Source: Arthrobacter livingstonensis (GTDB lineage Bacteria; Actinomycetota; Actinomycetes; Actinomycetales; Micrococcaceae). From it: DNA of 64,000 bases. A program made the position numbers and the translations under genes. A model generated the notes under the pieces. The model was not told the DNA's origin. It saw only the letters and a program-made list of their open reading frames with translations, and ran no database searches. The DNA is taken from NCBI RefSeq assembly GCF_003219815.1, contig NZ_QJVD01000007.1:124001-188000 (forward strand), in the 5' to 3' direction. Positions within the stretch are counted from its first letter, which is position 1, and every line of letters starts with the position of its first letter. This document shows, in pieces, positions 9,172 through 18,289 of this stretch.

Positions 9172-10400
9172 CAGATACGCTCCACGAGCAGTGCCGCGCC
9201 CTGGCCCACGCCCACGCACATCGTGGCCAGGCCCAGGCTGCCGGCGGACGCCTCGCGCTCCAGCCGGCCCAGCAGCGTGACCACGATCCGCGAGCCGGAG
9301 GAGCCAAGCGGGTGGCCCAGTGCGATGGCGCCGCCGCAATTGTTGACTGTGCCGGCGTCCAGGCCGAGCTCGCGCATGCTGGCCAAGGACTGGGACGCAA
9401 ATGCCTCATTAAGTTCGACGGCGCCGAGTTGGCCCACGCTGATGCTCTGCCGTTCGAGGATCTTGCGGCTGGCGGCGACCGGTCCCATGCCCATGATTTC
9501 CGGGGCCAGCCCGGCGGAGGCACCGTCCAGAATGCGCCCGCGCGGGGTGAGCCCGTACTTTTTGATGGCGCGTTCGGAGGCGACGATGATGGCGGAGGCA
9601 CCGTCGTTCAGGGTGGACGCATTGCCGGCGGTGACGACGGAACCGCCCTTGACCACGGGGCGCAGGCCGGCCAGGACTGACGCGGTGGTGCTGGGGCGGG
9701 GGCCCTCGTCGGTGTCCACCACGGTGTCGCCCTTGCGCCCGTGCACGGTGACGGGCACGATCTCTTCCGTGAAGTGCCCGGCCGCGATCGCCTTCAGCGC
9801 GAGTTCGTGGGAGCGGACGGCGAAGGCGTCGCAGTCTTCGCGCGAGGTGTTGTAGCGGCGGGCCACTTCCTCGGCGGTTTCCGGCATGGAGAACGTCATT
9901 TTGCCGTCACGGGAGAGCTCGCCGGAGAGGAAATTGGGGTTCGTGAAGCGCCAGCCGATCGACGTGTCGAAAGTGGCGCCCGGCTTGGCGAAGGCCTTCT
10001 CCGGCTTGGCCATGACCCACGGGGCACGGGACATCGACTCGACACCGCCGGCCACCACGATGTCTGCCGCCCCAGCCTTGACCATGTGGCTGGCCATGGT
10101 GATGGCGCTCATGCCGGAGGCGCACAGCCGGTTCACGGTGATGCCGGGGACGGTGTCCGGGAAGCCGGCCAGCAGCCACGCCATGCGGGCAACATTGCGG
10201 TTTTCCTCGCCTGCGCCGTTGGCATTGCCGAAAATGACCTCGTCCACGTCGGCGGGGTCAATGCCGTTTTTGGTGATGAGCTCCTTGATGGTCAGCGCCG
10301 CAAGGTTGTCGGGGCGCACGCTGGACAGGGCACCGCCGTAGCGGCCAACCGGCGTCCGGACGCCGCCCACCAGGAATGCCTGCGGTGTTTCTGTGGCCAT
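9171..10400 (-). CDS. paaJ: 3-oxoadipyl-CoA thiolase, PaaJ/PcaF type
   Basis: 409 residues. Acetyl-CoA acyltransferase that cleaves 3-oxoadipyl-CoA to succinyl-CoA and acetyl-CoA. The acylated Cys lies in NRLCASGMSA, the active-site His in GGAIALGHPLG and the second Cys in ATMCVGVGQG. GAAGGG is nine bases before the ATG. It is the first gene of the thiolase-hydratase-dehydrogenase-paaZ operon. The PaaR-type operator at 10466-10482 lies about 70 bases upstream. A related role in the beta-ketoadipate pathway cannot be excluded from sequence alone. Confidence 0.9.
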   Translation of the reverse strand: MATETPQAFLVGGVRTPVGRYGGALSSVRPDNLAALTIKELITKNGIDPADVDEVIFGNANGAGEENRNVARMAWLLAGFPDTVPGITVNRLCASGMSAITMASHMVKAGAADIVVAGGVESMSRAPWVMAKPEKAFAKPGATFDTSIGWRFTNPNFLSGELSRDGKMTFSMPETAEEVARRYNTSREDCDAFAVRSHELALKAIAAGHFTEEIVPVTVHGRKGDTVVDTDEGPRPSTTASVLAGLRPVVKGGSVVTAGNASTLNDGASAIIVASERAIKKYGLTPRGRILDGASAGLAPEIMGMGPVAASRKILERQSISVGQLGAVELNEAFASQSLASMRELGLDAGTVNNCGGAIALGHPLGSSGSRIVVTLLGRLEREASAGSLGLATMCVGVGQGAALLVERI

Positions 10401-10465
10401 GAAAGGTACCCTTCGAGCGTGCTGTGCGGCGCGGCTTCGCTGCCGCCAAGGTCCCGGCCGCCAAT

Positions 10466-10482
10466 TTACCGACCGTTCGTTC
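10466..10482. promoter_or_regulatory. TetR-type operator before the paa thiolase operon
   Basis: TTACCGACCGTTCGTTC, identical over 17 bases to the site at 1379-1395 in front of paaA, nine kilobases away. It lies in the AT-rich promoter region of the minus-strand operon. The perfect duplication of an otherwise unremarkable 17-mer at two promoters of one pathway is strong evidence of a shared regulator. Confidence 0.75.
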
Positions 10483-10621
10483 TATAAATATTCCATGTGA
10501 TGGGGCGCACGGTCAACCGCCCACGCAACTGTGACGCAGAAGATGCTGAATTTCCGCGGGAAATTAGCCACAACCGCGTCACAGCTGGGGAGGGAGGCGC
10601 TCCGCTGTCGGCATACATGCC

Positions 10622-10649
10622 CTTGCGCCAGGGCCGCCCTCGCTACAGT
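10622..10649 (+). promoter_or_regulatory. Promoter of the S9 peptidase gene (leaderless)
   Basis: TTGCGC at 10622-10627 and TACAGT at 10644-10649 are 16 bases apart. The -10 ends seven bases before the ATG at 10657, so transcription should begin at or one base before the start codon. No ribosome site is present, which fits a leaderless mRNA. Confidence 0.6.
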
Positions 10650-10656
10650 GGGTTTC

Positions 10657-12876
10657 ATGACGATCCCCGACGCCGCATCCACACCGCCTCCCACCGAAAC
10701 AGCCCCGGCTGCCCCGCCCGTGGCCAAAAAGGTGCCCGTAGATCGGACCCACCACGGCGACACGTTCACGGACAACTACGAATGGCTGCGCGAGAAGGAA
10801 AACCCGGACGTGGTGGAGCTCCTGAACGCGGAGCAGGCCTACACGGATGCCGTCACGGCGGACCAGGAACAGCTCCGGACGGACATTTTCAACGAGATCA
10901 AGAACCGCACGCAGGAAACCGACCTGTCCGTGCCGAGCCGCAAGGACGGCTGGTGGTACTACTCCCGCATGGTCGAGGGGAGCGCCTACGCCATCCAGTG
11001 CCGGGTGAAGGCTGACGGCGACGGCAGCGACGTCGGGGACTGGACTCCCCCGGTGGTCGAGCCGGGCGTGGACGTGCCCGGCGAACAGATCCTGTTGGAC
11101 GGAAACGCGGAGGCCGAGGGCCAGCCGTTCTTCTCCCTGGGCGGCGCAGCCGTCACGCGCGACGGAAACCTCTATGCCTATGGAGCGGACTTCGCCGGCG
11201 ATGAGCTGTTCACGGTACGGATCAAGGACCTGCGCACCGGCGAACTGCTGCCGGACACCATTGAGAAGGCGTTCTACGGCCTGACCTTCTCTCCCGATGG
11301 CACCACCTTGTACTACATGGTGGCTGACGATTCCTGGCGCCCGTACCAGGTGAAAACCCACGTGCTGGGGACGCCGGTGGAGCAGGATGAAGTCCTCTAT
11401 CAGGAAGACGACGTCGCCATGTGGACGGGCTTTGGCCTGACCGCCGACCGCCGCCACCTGGCCATCAGCATCGGCTGCTCCGAGTTCAGCGAAACCCGTC
11501 TCCTCAACTTCGATTCCCCCGAAAGGGGCCCGCAGGTCCTGATCCCGCGCAGCGAGCAGATCTTGTACGACGCCGAGCCCTTCCTCCTTGAGGGCGTCGA
11601 AAAGGTGCTGCTCACCCATGACCGTGACGCTGCCAACTCCATGATTTCCCTGGTCGACGGCGTCGAATTCACCAAGCCGCTGGCCGCCCAGGAATGGGCC
11701 ACCGTCATTGCCCATGACGATGCGGTGCGCATCAACGGCGCCACGGTCACGGCCACCCACATGGTGGTTTCGCTGCGCAAGGACACCATCGAGCGTATCC
11801 AGGTGACCGCGCTGGAAGGACTGGGAACCGTGAAGCAGGCGGCCGGCGTCGAGCCTGTCTTCGGCGAGGAGCTGTACACGGCATCCATGGGCGGTACGGA
11901 GTTCGAGTCCCCCGTGATCCGCCTGGTCTACACCTCCGACTTCACGCCCCCGCGCGTCTATGACTTTGTTTTGCCCACGGCCGTGTCGCCGGCAGGCTCC
12001 GGCGGCGGCGAACTGCTGCTGCGCAAGGAGACCCCGGTGTTGGGCGGCTACCGTTCCGAGGACTACGTGGCGCAGCGCGAGTGGGCCGTGGCCGGTGACG
12101 GCACCAAGGTTCCGCTGTCCGTGCTGCGCCGGGCGGACCTGGCCCGGGACGGCTCCAATGCCGGTGTGGTGTACGGCTACGGGTCCTACGAGGTCAGCAT
12201 GGATCCCGGCTTTGGCGTGCCGCGGCTTTCGCTGCTGGACCGCGGCGTGGTGTTCGTCATTGCGCACGTGCGCGGCGGCGGCGAGATGGGCCGGCACTGG
12301 TACGAGGACGGCAAGAAGCTGAACAAGAGGAACACCTTCAGTGACTTTGTGGCGGCCACCGACTGGCTGGCGCAGTCCGGCTGGGTGGACCCGGCGCGGA
12401 TCGGCGCGATGGGCGGCTCGGCCGGCGGGCTGTTGATGGGCGCCGTGGCGAACCTGGCGCCGGAAAAGTACGCGGCCATTGTGGCGCAGGTGCCGTTCGT
12501 GGACGCCCTGACCACCATCTTGGACCCGGAACTGCCGCTGTCGGCCCTGGAGTGGGAGGAGTGGGGCAACCCGATCACCGACCCCGAGGTGTACAGTTAC
12601 ATGAAGTCCTACACCCCGTATGAGAACGTGCGGGCCGTTGCCTACCCGAAGATCGCGGCCGTCACCAGCTTCAACGACACCCGCGTGCTGTATGTGGAGC
12701 CGGCCAAATGGGTTCAGGTGCTCCGCGCCACCTCAACCGGGTCCGAGCCGATTGTACTCAAGATCGAAATGGACGGCGGGCACGGTGGCGCCTCCGGCCG
12801 GTACGAAGGCTGGAAGACCCGCGCCTGGGACTACGCGTTCCTGGCCGACGCCATTGGGGCCACCACGCTGCGATAG
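10657..12876 (+). CDS. ptrB: S9-family oligopeptidase (oligopeptidase B type)
   Basis: 739 residues. Cytoplasmic serine oligopeptidase of the prolyl oligopeptidase family, subfamily oligopeptidase B, which cuts short peptides after basic residues. An N-terminal beta-propeller (about 70-430) precedes an alpha/beta hydrolase domain with nucleophile Ser in GAMGGSAGGLLMG, Asp in SFNDTRVLYVEP and His in MDGGHGGASGR. The segment HVRGGGEMGRHWYEDGKKLNKRNTF is characteristic of the group. The start at 10657 is supported by the leaderless promoter; an upstream in-frame ATG at 10531 would add 42 poorly protein-like residues. Substrate class is inferred from family. Confidence 0.9.
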   Translation: MTIPDAASTPPPTETAPAAPPVAKKVPVDRTHHGDTFTDNYEWLREKENPDVVELLNAEQAYTDAVTADQEQLRTDIFNEIKNRTQETDLSVPSRKDGWWYYSRMVEGSAYAIQCRVKADGDGSDVGDWTPPVVEPGVDVPGEQILLDGNAEAEGQPFFSLGGAAVTRDGNLYAYGADFAGDELFTVRIKDLRTGELLPDTIEKAFYGLTFSPDGTTLYYMVADDSWRPYQVKTHVLGTPVEQDEVLYQEDDVAMWTGFGLTADRRHLAISIGCSEFSETRLLNFDSPERGPQVLIPRSEQILYDAEPFLLEGVEKVLLTHDRDAANSMISLVDGVEFTKPLAAQEWATVIAHDDAVRINGATVTATHMVVSLRKDTIERIQVTALEGLGTVKQAAGVEPVFGEELYTASMGGTEFESPVIRLVYTSDFTPPRVYDFVLPTAVSPAGSGGGELLLRKETPVLGGYRSEDYVAQREWAVAGDGTKVPLSVLRRADLARDGSNAGVVYGYGSYEVSMDPGFGVPRLSLLDRGVVFVIAHVRGGGEMGRHWYEDGKKLNKRNTFSDFVAATDWLAQSGWVDPARIGAMGGSAGGLLMGAVANLAPEKYAAIVAQVPFVDALTTILDPELPLSALEWEEWGNPITDPEVYSYMKSYTPYENVRAVAYPKIAAVTSFNDTRVLYVEPAKWVQVLRATSTGSEPIVLKIEMDGGHGGASGRYEGWKTRAWDYAFLADAIGATTLR

Positions 12877-12891
12877 CCCCAAGGCCGGAAA

Positions 12892-12965
12892 CGAATAATG
12901 ACACCGATCCCGCTTTTCGCTACAGCGATCGCTGTGTCCGAAAGCGGGATCGGTGTCATTATTCG
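12892..12965. terminator. Composite 74-base cruciform, probable bidirectional terminator
   Basis: Outer arms 12892-12919 and 12939-12965 pair over about 27 bases with a single bulged base; the spacer contains a second perfect palindrome ACAGCGATCGCTGT (12922-12935). It lies 16 bases after the S9 peptidase stop and 45 bases beyond the stop of the minus-strand small gene, so it could end transcripts from both sides. Its size and symmetry exceed those of an ordinary terminator. Confidence 0.7.
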
Positions 12966-13009
12966 TCCGCGCGACCGGCGTTGCTGCCCGCAGCATTGCG
13001 CCCGGGAGC

Positions 13010-13183
13010 TTAGCGGTTCAGGCTGACGGTAAAGGTGTTGGGCCCGCTGCAGGTGACCGCGATGCTGTGCTTGGGGGCGTTGGCGCGGGTGGAAAGATCG
13101 TGGACGGCTGCATCCAGCGTGTGGTCCATGGCAGACCGGTCCCAGATTTTCAGTGTTACGGAGTCAGTGGATTCGAACGTCAT
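13010..13183 (-). CDS. Small hypothetical protein, 57 residues
   Basis: 57 residues beginning MTFESTDSVTLKIWDRSAMD and ending CSGPNTFTVSLNR. The alternating hydrophobic/polar pattern at both ends suggests a small mixed alpha/beta protein with one central helix (LDAAVHDLSTRA). GAGG lies nine bases before the chosen ATG at 13183; an in-frame ATG at 13198 would add five residues. I do not recognise a family. The 165 bases between it and the acetyltransferase gene contain nothing I can identify. Confidence 0.65.
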   Translation of the reverse strand: MTFESTDSVTLKIWDRSAMDHTLDAAVHDLSTRANAPKHSIAVTCSGPNTFTVSLNR

Positions 13184-13348
13184 TATTCGGTGCCTCATTC
13201 ATTTCAACCATTGCCGTCGCGTCGTTGCGAAAGCAGGAACGGGTCAACCCCGTCCTTTTCATCATGCCCGCCCGGCCTCGCCGTCTCAAGCGGATCTCCA
13301 TTCATTGCGCGTGAGTCTCATCACAGCGCTTTCAGCGGCTGCCCGTGA

Positions 13349-13933
13349 TCAGGCCCCGCCGGCTGCCGGCGGCTTGCGCACCACCGCGTATATGGCTTCC
13401 GAGGTCCATTCACCTTTGAGGTACATGTTGTCCCGCAGCACGCCTTCGCGCCGCATGCCGAGCCGTTCACAGATGGCCGCGGAGGCGCTGTTGCGGGCAT
13501 CCAGGCGCGCCTCCACCCGGTGGAAGCCGAAACCGTCCATGGCCAGCTCGAGCACGGACCGGGCTGCCTCCGTGGCAATACCCAGCCCTTGTGCCTGGGG
13601 CGCCAGCGTCCAGCCGATCTCGCCGACGCGCTCGGGCGAAACGCCGTCCCCCGACGTTCCGCCGGCGCTCCACTTCAACGCGATCTCCCCCACGAGCCCC
13701 GGCGCACCGGCCCGCTCGATCGCAAAACTGGCCCAATGGCCTTCCTGTTCAAATGGCGCATCAACATACATGGCGATCCGCCCCATGCATTCGGTGTAGC
13801 TGCGGGCCTCGTTGAGCAGGTACCGGGCCGTTGCAGGAAGCTGCTGGTAGGCGTAGTACGCGTCCAGGTCGCCCGCGGCGAACCGGCGCAGCACCAGCCG
13901 CTCGGTCGTCAGCGGGTAGGGAATTTCAACCAT
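13349..13933 (-). CDS. GNAT-family N-acetyltransferase (RimJ/RimL type)
   Basis: 194 residues. Begins TTERLVLRRFAAGD, the usual opening of RimJ/RimL-like acetyltransferases, and contains the acetyl-CoA loop APQAQGLGIATEAARS and the late segment NSASAAICERLGMRREG. It probably transfers an acetyl group to a protein N-terminus or small molecule; the substrate cannot be told. The start codon overlaps the end of ackA by eight bases, so translation is likely coupled to the pta-ackA unit. Confidence 0.85.
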   Translation of the reverse strand: MVEIPYPLTTERLVLRRFAAGDLDAYYAYQQLPATARYLLNEARSYTECMGRIAMYVDAPFEQEGHWASFAIERAGAPGLVGEIALKWSAGGTSGDGVSPERVGEIGWTLAPQAQGLGIATEAARSVLELAMDGFGFHRVEARLDARNSASAAICERLGMRREGVLRDNMYLKGEWTSEAIYAVVRKPPAAGGA

Positions 13934-15065
13934 GAATCGAGTTTACAACGGCTGCCGTGGCCTCCGCGATGGCCCGCTCCTCATCCGTGGGCACCACCAA
14001 TACGGGGATCGCTGAATCCGGGGCGCTGATCACCCTGGGCGAACCGGAACGCAAACGGTTCGCTTCGACGTCGAGCTTCAGGCCCAGGGCTCCCAGCCGC
14101 CCCACAACCTGCGCACGGAATACCGAAGAATTCTCGCCAATGCCGGCTGTGAACACGAGCGCCTGCGCGCCGCCCACGGCCACGTGGTAGCCGCCAATGT
14201 ACTTCGCCAGCCGGTAGGACGTGACCGCAAGCGCCGTCTGCGCCCGCTGGTCCCCCGCCTCGGCGGCGTCCACAATGGCGCGCATGTCGTTGTTTCCGGC
14301 GAGCGCCTTGAGCCCGGATTCGCGGTTGAGCATCGTGTCGATCTCGTCTGCGGACAGCCCCTGGCGCTGGAGGTAAATGAGGATGGACGGGTCCAGGTCG
14401 CCGCTGCGGGTGCCCATGACGAGCCCCTCCAGCGGCGTGAACCCCATGGACGTGTCCACGCTGGCGCCGCCCTGGATGGCTGTGAGCGAGACACCGTTGC
14501 CCAGGTGCGCCACGACGGCGTTGAACTGCTCCAGCGGGATGCCCAGCAGTTCCGCGGCCCGGCCCGTGACAAATTCGTGCGAGGTCCCGTGAAAGCCGTA
14601 GCGGCGGATCCCGTACTGGCGGTACAGCGAATCCGGCACCGCATACCGCCACGCGTGCTCCGGCAGCGTGCGGTGGAAGGCGGTGTCAAACACGGCCACC
14701 TGCGGCAGCTCCGGCCACTTCGCCGTGATGGCGCGGATCCCGAGCACATTGGCGGGGTTGTGCAGCGGTGCCAGCGGGTTCAGCCGTTCGATGGCGCGCG
14801 TGATCTCATTGTTGATGAGCACCGGCTCGCCAAAGCGCTCCCCGCCATGCACCACCCGGTGTCCGACGGCGTCCAGCGGCTTACCGGCCAGCACGCCTTC
14901 CAGCTCGGCCTCCACCTGGTCCATGGCCTCCCCGTGGTCCGCCGGCCCGCCCGCACCCTCGCCAATGCGCTCAATCAACCCGTTCGCCCCGACCTGATTA
15001 CTGGTGGTGTCGCGCACCTGGTACTTCAGCGAGGAGGAGCCGGAGTTGATGACGAGCACACGCAT
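13926..15065 (-). CDS. ackA: Acetate kinase
   Basis: 379 residues. Interconverts acetyl phosphate + ADP and acetate + ATP in overflow metabolism. Diagnostic sequences are VLVINSGSSSLKYQ at the N-terminus, GHRVVHGGERF, the catalytic region FDTAFH and GTRSGDLDPSI, and FTAGIGENS near the C-terminus. The ATG overlaps the pta stop by one base (TAATG), so the two enzymes are made from one mRNA in the order pta-ackA. Confidence 0.96.
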   Translation of the reverse strand: MRVLVINSGSSSLKYQVRDTTSNQVGANGLIERIGEGAGGPADHGEAMDQVEAELEGVLAGKPLDAVGHRVVHGGERFGEPVLINNEITRAIERLNPLAPLHNPANVLGIRAITAKWPELPQVAVFDTAFHRTLPEHAWRYAVPDSLYRQYGIRRYGFHGTSHEFVTGRAAELLGIPLEQFNAVVAHLGNGVSLTAIQGGASVDTSMGFTPLEGLVMGTRSGDLDPSILIYLQRQGLSADEIDTMLNRESGLKALAGNNDMRAIVDAAEAGDQRAQTALAVTSYRLAKYIGGYHVAVGGAQALVFTAGIGENSSVFRAQVVGRLGALGLKLDVEANRLRSGSPRVISAPDSAIPVLVVPTDEERAIAEATAAVVNSIHG

Positions 15066-17173
15066 TAGGATTCCTTCGTTTCGGTGGAATTGCTGGAATC
15101 CAGGGCTGCCTGGGCCTGTATGGCGGTGATGGCCACGGTGTTCACAATGTCCTCCACGGTGCAGCCGCGGGAGAGATCGTTGATGGGCTTGCGCAGGCCC
15201 TGCAGGACCGGGCCCACGGCCACGGCGCCCGCGGACTGCTGCACGGCCTTGTAGGTGTTGTTGCCGGTGTTCAGGTCGGGAAAAATAAATACGGTGGCCT
15301 GCCCGGCCACCTCCGAGGCCGGCAGTTTGGACGCTGCGATCGTGGCGTCCACGGCGGCGTCGTACTGGATGGGGCCTTCGATGGCGAGGTCGGGGCGGGC
15401 GGCGCGCGCCAGCCCGGTGGCGCGGCGCACCTCGTCCACCGCGGCGCCGGAGCCGGAGCCGCCGGTGGAGTAGGAAAGCATGGCGATGCGCGGCTCCACC
15501 CCAAACTGGGCTGCTGTCTCCGCCGAGGCAATGGCGATGTCGGCCAGTTGTTCCTCGTTGGGTTCGGGGTTGACGGCACAGTCACCGTAGACGAGCACCC
15601 GGTCCGCGAGCAGCATCAGGAACACGGAGGAGACAATCCGCACGCCGTCGCGGGTTTTCACGAACTCCAGCGCGGGGCGGATGGTGTTTGCCGTGGTGTG
15701 CGCGGCACCGGAGACCATGCCGTCCACGAGGCCCAGCTGGACCATCATGGTGCCAAAGTAGGAGCCGTCCGTCATGACTTCGCGCGCCCGGGCCAGGTCC
15801 ACGCCCTTGTGCGCGCGCAGCCGCTGGTACTCCAGGGCGAAGCTTTCACGCAGTTCCGATGTCTCCGGGTCCACGATCGCCACGCCGTTCAGGTCCACGC
15901 CGTGCGCCGCTGCCAGTTCTCCGATTGCCTGTGGCTTGCCCAGCAGGGTCAGGTCACACACGTCACGCCGGTGCAGGATTTCGGCCGCCTGCAGCACGCG
16001 CACGTCGCTGCCCTCGGGCAGGACGATGTGCTTGCGGTCACCGCGGGCCCGCTCAATCAAGTCGTGCAGGAAGCGCAGCGGCGTCATGGTGGCCGGACGC
16101 GGCAGCGACACCCGCTCCAGCAGTTCGGCTTCGTCCACGCTGCGCGACCAGGCGCCCATGGCGGCCGCCACCTTGCGGCGCTGCCCGGAATGGATCTCGC
16201 TGCGCACCTCGCTGACGGCCCGGGCGACACTGAACGTGTCATCCGGGGAGGCAAAAACGGGGAAAGGTGCATGAGCCAGGATGGGCAGCACGTTCGGGTC
16301 AGGTGCCAGGCCCCCCGTGAGGATCATGCCGCAGGGCACCGGGAATTCTGGCGAGAACGCGGAGGCCAGCGACGCCACCATGACGTCGGCCCGGTCGCCG
16401 GGAACAATGACCAGGTCATTGGCGTCGAGCAGGTGCAGGAAGTTGCCTACGGTCATCGCCGCGACCTTGATGGCGTGCACGTCGCGTTCCAGCTCCGGGC
16501 TGCCGGCGATCTGCCGCAGTTTCAGGGCCTTGGCCACCTCATCCACGGTGGGCCTGGAGATCTCGGCGATTTCCGGGATGACATAGACGGGGCGGCTGCT
16601 GGCCCCGGGGCGCACGGCCGCCTTGATCGCGTCCACCGTGCCGGGGTCCGCGCGGTTCACCATCATGGCCAGCAGCGAGCAGTTCGCCGCCACCAGTTCC
16701 TTGCGGGCCACATCCACGGCGTCGGCGGCCTCATCGGCGGTGAGGCCGCGGGCGCCGATCACGGCGAGCATGGGCAGTCCCAGGTTGTTGGCGAGCCTGG
16801 CGTTGAGGTCGAATTCCACGGCCGCGTCCTGGCCGGTGAGGTCGGTGCCTTCCACAATGACGACGTCGCACTTCTTGGCGATTTCGCTGTAAATATCCAC
16901 GCAGCGTGAGTCGATCTCCGCGCGCTTCCCGGCCGCGAGCAGCGCCCGGGCCCCGGCGCCCGTCAGGCCAGCGCGGCACACCTCCGGCGCGAGCTTGTAC
17001 ATACGCCGGAACATGGTGACGGTCGGGTCAAGTTCGGGGTCCGTGCCTGCGGTGATGGGCCGAAAAAAGCCAATCCTGTCCGCGTGCCGGTGCAGGGCGT
17101 CGGCCAGGCCCAGCGACACCAGCGTCTTTCCGGAGCCGGGGGTGGTGGCACTGACATAAATTCCACGGGACAT
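15065..17173 (-). CDS. pta: Phosphate acetyltransferase, long form
   Basis: 702 residues, the long multidomain Pta (E. coli about 714). Converts acetyl-CoA + phosphate to acetyl phosphate. The N-terminal P-loop/BioD-like domain starts ISVSATTPGSGKT-like (YVSATTPGSGKTLVSLGLA), a central DRTGG-type regulatory domain follows, and the C-terminal catalytic Pta domain begins near GDRKHIVLPEGSDVRVL and includes YGDCAVNPEP and SYSTGGSGSG. AAAGGCGG precedes the ATG at 17173. First gene of pta-ackA-acetyltransferase. Confidence 0.95.
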   Translation of the reverse strand: MSRGIYVSATTPGSGKTLVSLGLADALHRHADRIGFFRPITAGTDPELDPTVTMFRRMYKLAPEVCRAGLTGAGARALLAAGKRAEIDSRCVDIYSEIAKKCDVVIVEGTDLTGQDAAVEFDLNARLANNLGLPMLAVIGARGLTADEAADAVDVARKELVAANCSLLAMMVNRADPGTVDAIKAAVRPGASSRPVYVIPEIAEISRPTVDEVAKALKLRQIAGSPELERDVHAIKVAAMTVGNFLHLLDANDLVIVPGDRADVMVASLASAFSPEFPVPCGMILTGGLAPDPNVLPILAHAPFPVFASPDDTFSVARAVSEVRSEIHSGQRRKVAAAMGAWSRSVDEAELLERVSLPRPATMTPLRFLHDLIERARGDRKHIVLPEGSDVRVLQAAEILHRRDVCDLTLLGKPQAIGELAAAHGVDLNGVAIVDPETSELRESFALEYQRLRAHKGVDLARAREVMTDGSYFGTMMVQLGLVDGMVSGAAHTTANTIRPALEFVKTRDGVRIVSSVFLMLLADRVLVYGDCAVNPEPNEEQLADIAIASAETAAQFGVEPRIAMLSYSTGGSGSGAAVDEVRRATGLARAARPDLAIEGPIQYDAAVDATIAASKLPASEVAGQATVFIFPDLNTGNNTYKAVQQSAGAVAVGPVLQGLRKPINDLSRGCTVEDIVNTVAITAIQAQAALDSSNSTETKES

Positions 17174-17368
17174 GGGGAACCGCCTTTCGTCCGTCTCCCC
17201 CAATCCAAACACGCCCGGCCCGGCAACGGCGCGAAAAGCGGCCGGAATCACCCGGGCCGGGAACCCTGGGTTGGTGTTTTCGCACGTCCGGATGGACGAC
17301 GCCGTTCCCCGCCTTGGGCCTGTGCCGTGCCGACATTTCAGCCGCCCCGGCGGACGAACGAATCCGCG

Positions 17369-17374
17369 TAGGGT
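17369..17374 (+). promoter_or_regulatory. -10 element for the 17381 gene
   Basis: TAGGGT ends six bases before the ATG at 17381, predicting a leaderless transcript. GGTTGGAG lies in the same interval, so a short-leader mRNA is the alternative. No convincing -35 is visible. Confidence 0.35.
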
Positions 17375-17380
17375 TGGAGC

Positions 17381-18115
17381 ATGGACGGAATCGGCGACAT
17401 CTTGTTTGGCCCCATTTACAGTGCCCCGCAGGCCCTGTCCCTGGGCTTGCGAATTCTGGGCGTGCTGATCATGTGCGCCGCCCTGGTGTTCCTGGGCCGG
17501 CGGAGCGAGCTTGGCTGGTGGCTGGTGATTGCGTCCTTCGCGATGTCCCTGCTGTCCGGGATGCTCAGTCTTCCGTTCGGATTTCTTTCGTCCCCTCTGG
17601 GCGTGGTGCTGTACATTGTGGGCTCGTGGATCCCGCTGCTCGTGGGCGCGGCCGTTGCCTGGTACGGGCTGCTGTGTTTCAGGAGGGCGGCCGTGGCCGG
17701 GCCCATGGTCCGTGACCTTTACCTGCGGAACTTCCACGCTACGGACGCTGCGGCGCCGCTGGTGGTTGCCGTGGTTTTTGCCGCCGCCGGCCTGATCCCG
17801 GCGATGGTTCTCAATTCCGGCAGCCCGGGTGCCTACGGTTCCGGCCCGGGACTCTCGATTCCGTTGGCCCCGCTCTTCCTCAGCGGCTTCCTTCAGGGGT
17901 TTCTCCCGGCCGGACTCGTGGGGCTGGCGCACCGCTCCCGCTGGGCCTGGCTGTTGATCGCCGCCTCCGCCGTGTTCGCTATGGCCGGGATCGCCTTGTC
18001 CGCGCGGGGCTCCGTGCTGATCTTCCTGTTCATGGCCCAGGCGGCACTGGCCCTATACGGCTTTGTGGCGTGGGGCCGGCTGCGCCGCGACAGCGCCGTT
18101 AAAGCGGGCGCGTAG
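17381..18115 (+). CDS. Multi-span membrane protein of unknown function
   Basis: 244 residues, very hydrophobic, with about seven predicted transmembrane helices (for example ILGVLIMCAALVFLG, WWLVIASFAMSLLSGML, PLVVAVVFAAAGLIPAMV and LIFLFMAQAALALYGFVAW). A short cytoplasmic loop carries FRRAAVAGPMVRDLYLRNF. I do not recognise a transporter or enzyme family; the topology resembles small vitamin-transporter-like proteins, but no signature confirms it. Its last codons and stop are the first unit of a 16-base tandem repeat. Confidence 0.7.
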   Translation: MDGIGDILFGPIYSAPQALSLGLRILGVLIMCAALVFLGRRSELGWWLVIASFAMSLLSGMLSLPFGFLSSPLGVVLYIVGSWIPLLVGAAVAWYGLLCFRRAAVAGPMVRDLYLRNFHATDAAAPLVVAVVFAAAGLIPAMVLNSGSPGAYGSGPGLSIPLAPLFLSGFLQGFLPAGLVGLAHRSRWAWLLIAASAVFAMAGIALSARGSVLIFLFMAQAALALYGFVAWGRLRRDSAVKAGA

Positions 18116-18164
18116 CCGTGCGGGCGCGTAGCCGTGCGGGCGCGTAGCCGTGCGGGCGCGGGCC
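18104..18164. repeat. 16-base tandem repeat spanning a stop codon
   Basis: Units of GTGCGGGCGCGTAGCC are repeated almost exactly about 3.8 times. The first unit holds the final codons and TAG of the membrane-protein gene, so each later unit adds a further TAG at a period of 16 bases. Replication slippage is the likely origin. Confidence 0.8.
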
Positions 18165-18289
18165 GTGTGGGACAAGGTGCCCGTCCATGCTGCCCCGCGC
18201 CACAATTTTCGTTGACACGCAGCTCCCGGGCGTGGTCAGATTGTGTTGATTCACAGACGTGCCCGCTTTTCGACCCTAAGGAGGACCCC

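Noticed and set aside
12733-12996. 87-codon minus-strand frame over the cruciform
   Set aside because: It crosses the palindrome and antisense of the S9 peptidase end, with no start signal or family resemblance.
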